From Straminergon stramineum (lineage: Eukaryota > Streptophyta > Bryopsida > Hypnales > Calliergonaceae), in assembly GCA_963920665.1 (NCBI GenBank), contig OY987265.1, positions 4,717,001 to 4,781,000 on the forward strand: a DNA stretch of 64,000 nucleotides. The letters are read 5' to 3'. The first letter of the stretch is position 1, and each line of letters opens with the position of its first letter. A model generated the notes under the pieces. It had not been told where the DNA came from. It made no database searches and was given only the letters and a program-made list of their open reading frames with translations. Of the stretch, positions 58,345 to 64,000 are shown piece after piece. The position numbers and the translations under genes were made by a program.

Positions 58345-60633
58345 TCAAAATGGAGAGTCTGTCAAGTCAATCACTTCTCTTGAAGAAACAATCGGAGTAA
58401 AATCAGGTATCACAACCACCACCCGTGATCTACGCGGAGGGGTGCTTGGCAGATTTTCAGGTAATCCCTCATTGGTCAAGTTCCGGATAGACCCACTCGA
58501 ATCTGGAATATGACCTTTTGATTTCTGCTCAAGGCAACGTCTTACGACTGAGCTTGGTGGCTTCACGGGATATTGCTCCAGAAACGCTGAAAACGGAGAC
58601 TTTGATAACATTTCATTAGCAACACTTTCAGAAGGCGAAGACAAAAGAACCTCAGGTAAACTCTCAAGGCAATCATCCCCATAAGAGTTACTTCGCCTTT
58701 CTACTACCTCAAATTCCGAGACTTCTGAAGTTGACTTCGGTTTGGTCTTGCTCTGACCTCGAGCATCTTCAACAGCCATATCTTTGGAGCGACACAAATT
58801 TCTTGGTGAAGTCTCGAGGATGTGACGTAAGTCAACTGAAACTGAGGCTTCTACTTGGACACTGAGTGAGGACGCTGGCTCCTGCCTGTAACAGATTGGG
58901 AATAATTCATCGTCCCCCATATGTGCCTTTCTAATAGTGTAGTCATCATCAGCTGGAAAATCTACCGCCTGTCTTCCATCCCCAAGAATCGTCACTTTCG
59001 CCTGCGCTGGCAAATCCATAGCATAAACCAACGGTTGAGCAATGAATGGAGCACGTGAAATACTCGCAACAGGCTCCCCAATGACATCGAGAGGTTCACT
59101 TTGCTTCTCTGCCATATCACAAAATAAAGGTCTTCCTATTTCACCTCTACTACAATTTTGATTTTCAGTAGGCGGATCCGGATCGTCCTGTTCAGTGTCA
59201 GAAAAGTTCGATACCGAACTTCTTTCCTTCTCCACGTCAACATCCAATTCTGAATCAGCCTCCTCCACACTCACCGGCAATGTATCCACTGGTGCAATGC
59301 ACAAGCCCATGTGCGGAGGCAGCACTGGACAACCTTTCCTATAATCAATATACTTACTAGAAAGAAACTGCACATTAAGATCCATGATACTCCATTTATC
59401 ACAGTTCAGCATGGTAAACAGCAGATAAAACTGCTTCTTCAATCCTCGAACGGCTGAGGGAATGCGAGCAGCTGCTTCCTTTACAGCCAACGATTTAAAA
59501 GGGTGTTGCCAGGCCCATTCGAATTGTAATGCCTCTACCTGAAATACAACCAATAACAAGTCATCATATGCATGAAGATGCTCTATCCCGTCTCCAGAGC
59601 GCGTAATATCTGCATAAGCCCATCCGTAACATGAAGACTCAGCTGATTGGAGCACCGAGTAGCTCCCTATTGCAACCATCACCTCACCAGCTCCAACCAT
59701 CGCATACAACCTGAATTTTTTCCCTATGACCTTCACACAGACTTCAAGTAAATCAAGTCACCAATTTTACTCCAACAAAACTCTTTCGTGATGCCACACT
59801 ATCCAATAAAAAGTGTGCAAGGTCGACCATATGCAGCTGCAGAATAAACCCTAAAGAACTCTGTCAGACATTATCTTATGGATAACCAGCAGCGACGCAA
59901 CTGTTGGTGTCGTAGTACAGCTCAGAAGCTCGAAAGCTCATCTCATAGTGTTGTTGTATGATAGATATGTAGCTTATTACATATTAAGGACTAGGACTGA
60001 GCTTTCAAGCAGGACCAAACACTATAATTAAGAACTTAATCAAACTTTCGTACTGCACCTAAATTCTAGAGGTTACTAAATATGACACCCAAAATATTGA
60101 TTGAGAATGTAAACTGAATTAACATCAGAACTTGTGTTCATTAAAAGTAATAAACCAGTAAAACTCTGACATTTATAACATCTGCATATGGTCTTGAAAT
60201 GCATCCTCTAGTGCACTGGAATCATAGTTGAGCTTCTAACAAGTACAGATAAAATTTTGACCATTCTCATGATAATGAACAAGCTCAAAGTGTCGCATTT
60301 AGGCTGTGTTGATACAATTGGGCTCCTCCCCGTTCGGTCCAGAGTCACCAAGGATGTTGTCTCGGAAAGTCCACGTAAGCAACATGAGCAACACTAAAAA
60401 GAGAATGCAAGTACCTGCGAAGTAAACCCGTAGACGCAGAGCACCATATCCCACGGTCTCTTGCGGTGTGTGCGCCACGCACCGGACGTCAATTCCCCGT
60501 TGTGCTGGCGGATTCGGCGACGCGGATTCACAGTAAATCCAATGTAATGGCATCCCTTGTAACGTGGATTGAGAGAGGTCAACAAGTAGCAGGCGAAGAA
60601 GGACCCCTTGCTGCCATTCGCACTCTCCTCCAT
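58345..60633 (-). CDS. SLX1: Structure-specific endonuclease subunit SLX1 (GIY-YIG nuclease), 470 aa
   Basis: SLX1 is the nuclease of the SLX1-SLX4 complex, which cuts Holliday junctions and other branched DNA in the nucleus. Two exons in phase: 60633-60415 (73 codons) and 59538-58345. Exon 1 is the GIY-YIG core: FFACYLLTSLNPRYKG, then YIGFTVNPRRRIRQHNGEL with the catalytic arginine, then RPWDMVLCVYGF. The junction reads YGFTSQ/VEALQFEWAWQHP, supplying the conserved FEWAWQHP block with the metal-binding glutamate. The ~300 residues after about residue 170 are acidic, Ser-rich and disordered, and I find no C4HC3-type RING cluster there, unlike animal and fungal SLX1. The protein ends VIDLTDSPF, a textbook SUMO-interaction motif. 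The start is the ATG at 60633; longer N-terminal frames are not needed. Confidence 0.92.
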
Positions 60634-61260
60634 TCTCCTTCTAACTTGACTTCGCCGGTTCGTTCCCTTCACCCAAATCAGACCTCCTACATCGAAAATG
60701 CGAAACTCTGAACACAAAAATCACAGGAATCAATCAATCTCCAAGAGACTGCATCGAGAGACAACTTGGCACCGCATTAGGGTTTGCGAGTCCTCGTTGG
60801 CTGTGTCTTGCTTTTGAATTGATAAAGGCGGGAAAAGGATAAAGTGTCATTCTTTTACTTACTTCAGGACCACCGCGATGACTCTGCAAAAACTCCGGCA
60901 CGTCGTACAACTCTCCGCCACCGCTGGCCATCCAAATCTAAAATCTCCAGCCACCATGGACTCTGAATCTTTGCCTTCGCTCCCTCCCCAATCTCGCCCT
61001 CTCGCTCAAGCCAAGCACACAATGCAGCACGAAGAAGCGATGCCGCAATACTGAAACCCGAGAAAACACCAATGCTGCACAGCAAGAAAGAGATTCTAAA
61101 CAGTGATTCTCGGATATACAATGGCGGAAAGATCATCTGCCATTGGGAAGAGCGAGAAGTGGAAGAATTTGCCAAAGCTATGGCGTCCTCGAACTGAAAG
61201 GGAAGGTGAGCGGGGACTGACAGCGGAGCCGGGCGTCGTGTGAATAGGGATTTCATTTTT
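60634..61260 (-). promoter_or_regulatory. SLX1 5' leader with UTR intron, uORF and telo-box
   Basis: An upstream ATG at 60931 opens MASGGGELYDVPEFLQSHR, then a strong donor GAA/GTAAGT (near 60863), then an acceptor TTGTGTTCAG near 60713. After splicing the frame ends a few codons later (about 29 codons in all) before the SLX1 ATG, so it behaves as a spliced uORF. A telo-box (AAACCCTA on this strand) lies at 60778-60785 in the intron. Confidence 0.5.
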
Positions 61261-63727
61261 TTAAAATTTAGACGGTCGTGTAACTTGCAGTTGAAGCTCC
61301 TTGACTTGGTAGATATAGATGAAACGTTTGTTATTCATCCCAAGGCGTGTACATTCATCCAAATGTGGCGACGTTATCCTACTGTTTGGGTGAATATTGG
61401 TAGTTTCATCCATTATAGTATGCAGAATACTTTTGTAAAATATTCTGAAATTCACATTTTTAAATTTCTACTTAGAATTTTTGTTTGTCACATAAAGAAT
61501 CTCCTAGGTCACATTATATTGAGTTTATGTAAAATACTATGAACTTTTATATCTTAGTATGAGCTTTGCAACTTTGTACATTTCTCAAATTTTTTGTAGC
61601 AAGTACTAGAATTTCAGGACATTCTTGCTGAATTAACTTCAATAAGAGAAATTTCATATTTTCAAATTAATAATATACCACTAAAAATATTTGTAATCAT
61701 TTTTTTAGTAAAAGATAAAAGAAAAACAAACAATTTGGAAAATTATTTAAGAGTACTTGTATTTCTTTAAAATTCAAGTATGTTGTTTTGATTAACAATA
61801 ACAAAAAAAAAATCATATTATTCTATTTCTTGTTTATTTTTTTTCTTTTCTATATCCTTTTTGACCTTTTCTCTACAAAACGGACCTTATCCCCTTTTAA
61901 CAAAATTCAATTTATTATATGTAAATGCTAAGTGACATTGTCCTATCCAAAGAGAAAAACATTTGAATATTGGTTTAAAGATAATTATAAAGCTAGTTTC
62001 ATATTAGAAATTAGGGCTAAGATCTAATTAGGTAGTGAGAAATTGTGTACCAAAGAATTTGATAAAACTTTTTCACTACTCCAAGACATAAGGTAGAGAT
62101 AGCAAAACACAACACCATAAAATCCTAAATTATATTGATTGTGGGAGTATATATATGAATATGACATTATACTTGTATTGGATTTAAGTTATATCTTGTG
62201 AAAACTAGAAAAATTTGTAACATTAGAATACAATATTGAATAAAGTGCATCCATTTGAAGCATTAGAATTGTCCTTCATTTGCTAACAAGAATTCATCAA
62301 CCTTGACCATTTGCATGATAATAACTATGGTCAAAGTGTTGCATTTAACTTTTGTTGAATCAATTGGCCTTTCCTACTAGTGTTGTTTTTTTGGTTTTTT
62401 AGACAAATGGTTATGTAGCCTTTCTTTGAAGAAGGTTATGCATTTCTTGGCTCCTTCATTTTGGAGATTTGAATTGAATGAGGCCAATTATAAGTATACA
62501 ATTTTGAATACGTAATTTTTGTATGCAATATTTGTATGTATTGGCTCTACATGATGGATAAAATGAGGTTTTGGAAACGTTGTGGCAACAATGTGTAGGG
62601 CCATGATGATAGTTTGGCATTTTTTAACACATCTACCCCCTTTTTTTCTATAGGCTTGAAGTTGCCTATTTTTTTTTGAGGCAATTGGACATTTAATTGC
62701 CTAAAAAAAACAATTGTTTCCTACTTATTGGAGAGCCAATAAGTATTAGAACTCAAAAATCTATTATGTAAGCAACATGAACTACTAAAACAAACAACTA
62801 ATGGAAACTATCTCTATCCAACTAAAAATCCATAACTATTGTATGCTTCTTTTCATACAATCTTTAAAGCAATTCTCTTTTTGATTTTATGAACTCATAA
62901 TTTAAAGAGGCCTACTAGACAACTTAGAATACTATTATTTCTACTACAATAACTTACAATATAATTCTCTTAAACATAAAAACTATTAATGCTTACAAAT
63001 GATGGATTCATACATGCTACTATTAATTTTTAATACATACCTCACAATTTTTTGACTCTATAACTTTTTGACAATCACACCACTATTCTAATAAAGACAT
63101 AGCACATAGTTATGATTCTATTAGATATACAGAAACATAATATTACATATTTGGACCCAAGCATCTAACTATTCCTTTCAACACATTTCATTTTTCATTG
63201 GAATTCATACCATTTAAACGGCTTCAAACCATTGCACACCATTGTTTAATCTCAATCCATGCCCTATGAGTTGGAAGAAGAAGGTAGAAGTCTTAAGACA
63301 ATTTATGTTCTAAAATTGTTTTCTAATGTAGAGGTACATATATATTTTTGTTCTTCGATGTACTAGTAGTAAGTGCCAATGTGCCAATAGTGAACATATG
63401 AGGGGGTGGATACTTTTAGGGCCTTTTGTGATTCCAACTTTAGAATTCATAATTAAGTCCATGAAAGTTCAAAAAGTATGAGCCTACTTGTATTAGATGT
63501 CAATTCTTTTCTATTTTCAAGAAAAAAATTTTGAAAATTATTTCAAAAAGTCAAACTCCTACAAATGACAAACCATTTCATAAATGGTCACTTTATGAAC
63601 CTCTTACTTTACAAACAATCCAAGCACATATTGAGCAAATTTGATAAACCTAATGCATATTATCACCAACTTGACATAAATTGAGGCAAACTTGTGAGGC
63701 ATGTCACTATAGGAGCAGCAAGCACTA
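61261..63727. other. AT-rich intergenic region
   Basis: No supported gene. Part of it (about 62100-62380) is a decayed copy of the SLX1 intron sequence, listed separately. The rest is AT-rich with A and T runs. Confidence 0.55.
62100..62380. repeat. Decayed duplicate of an SLX1 intron segment
   Basis: GACCATTTGCATGATAATAAC, then TCAAAGTGTTGCATTTA, then TTGAATCAATTGG (62303-62365) parallel GACCATTCTCATGATAATGAA, TCAAAGTGTCGCATTTAG and TTGATACAATTGG at 60259-60322 inside the SLX1 intron. Weaker similarity extends to the left. Roughly three quarters of positions match by eye. Confidence 0.6.
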
Positions 63728-64000
63728 ATCATCAAATAGGGCATCTTCAATGCACTACAAAATTTTCCCCTCCAAATAAACTTCCAACTTTTCATTGTTT
63801 TGTAATTAGAATATGAAACTTTTATCATTGGAAGTAGTTACTAAAGTACTTTGAATAGGTGCAAGAAAACTCAAATTTAGACATTGGACAATGAAAATAA
63901 ATTACTTCAAAGTTAGCTAAAAAGTGTAGAGAAGTTTACCAATCAAGTTTACCAATGCACTTTGCACTCCAAATTTGAAGCAAACTTTGATGCATTTTGT
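63728..64000. repeat. Partial copy of the 3029-3520 foldback element, cut by window end
   Basis: CATCTTCAATGCA, CCCTCCAAATAAACTTCCAAC and TTTAGACATTGGACAATGAAAATAAA follow the same order as CATCTCCAGTGCA, CCCTCCAAATGAACCTCTAAC and TTCAGACATTGGACAAAGAAAATAAA of the element at 3029. Only one arm and the start of the centre lie within the window. Confidence 0.7.

Noticed and set aside
60864..61256. 130-codon minus-strand frame upstream of SLX1 (starting MKSLFTRRPAPLSVP)
   Set aside because: It ends in a stop just before the leader donor and does not join SLX1 in frame. It has no recognisable features and is probably leader or promoter sequence.
1..64000. CRISPR arrays, rRNA genes or bacterial operons
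   Set aside because: None seen. Spliced genes and plant families show this is eukaryotic nuclear DNA; the repeats are transposon-like, not regularly spaced.

Overview
The window reads as nuclear DNA of a land plant. Intron-bearing genes with ordinary GT..AG splice sites sit in long AT-rich spacers full of short non-autonomous transposons. A plastid-targeted SRP54, plant-type GLE1, a plant-type PHD/GNAT regulator and telo-box promoter motifs (AAACCCTA) fix the kingdom. Modest introns, short gene lengths and an intronless GC-rich eIF5 coding region make a bryophyte, perhaps a moss, my best guess; that last step is inference only.

Layout: 1-2715 (-) N-terminal part of chloroplast SRP54, running off the left edge. 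3029-3520 a large foldback repeat. 4800-9679 (-) the mRNA-export nucleoporin GLE1, whose only upstream ATG is cut off by an in-frame TAG. 9680-14510 AT-rich spacer with mobile-element copies. 14511-15443 (+) a single-exon conserved membrane protein of unknown function. 15444-18680 spacer with palindromes. 19120-23530 (+) a 7-exon gene for a ~1021-residue FIRRM/FLIP-like recombination protein. 23531-28726 AT-rich repeats. 28727-30142 (-) translation factor eIF5. 31450-32835 a chain of small transposons. 32836-42000 a gene desert. 42001-44197 a tandem duplication and an orphan ORF. 44198-52131 (+) an 18-exon, ~1256-residue PHD-finger/GNAT chromatin protein. 53013-56432 more elements. 58345-60633 (-) structure-specific endonuclease subunit SLX1. 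61257-64000 AT-rich spacer holding a decayed copy of an SLX1 intron segment and a partial copy of the left-hand foldback repeat.

The genes form no cluster with a shared job: they cover thylakoid protein targeting, mRNA export, translation initiation, chromatin regulation and DNA repair. Two of them (FIRRM/FLIP-like and SLX1) both act on recombination intermediates, and both carry a SUMO-interaction-like motif near the C terminus, but they lie about 35 kb apart.

The most notable non-genic signal is a set of at least five internally different element families (about 170, 230, 230, 570-576 and 930 bp). All share ends of the form TTAA-CCCYTAAA...TTTARGGG-TTAA, and in one place three sit end to end sharing single TTAA junctions. 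That pattern fits a TTAA-targeting (piggyBac-like) non-autonomous transposon system, which would be unusual for a land plant. No transposase is visible in the window.
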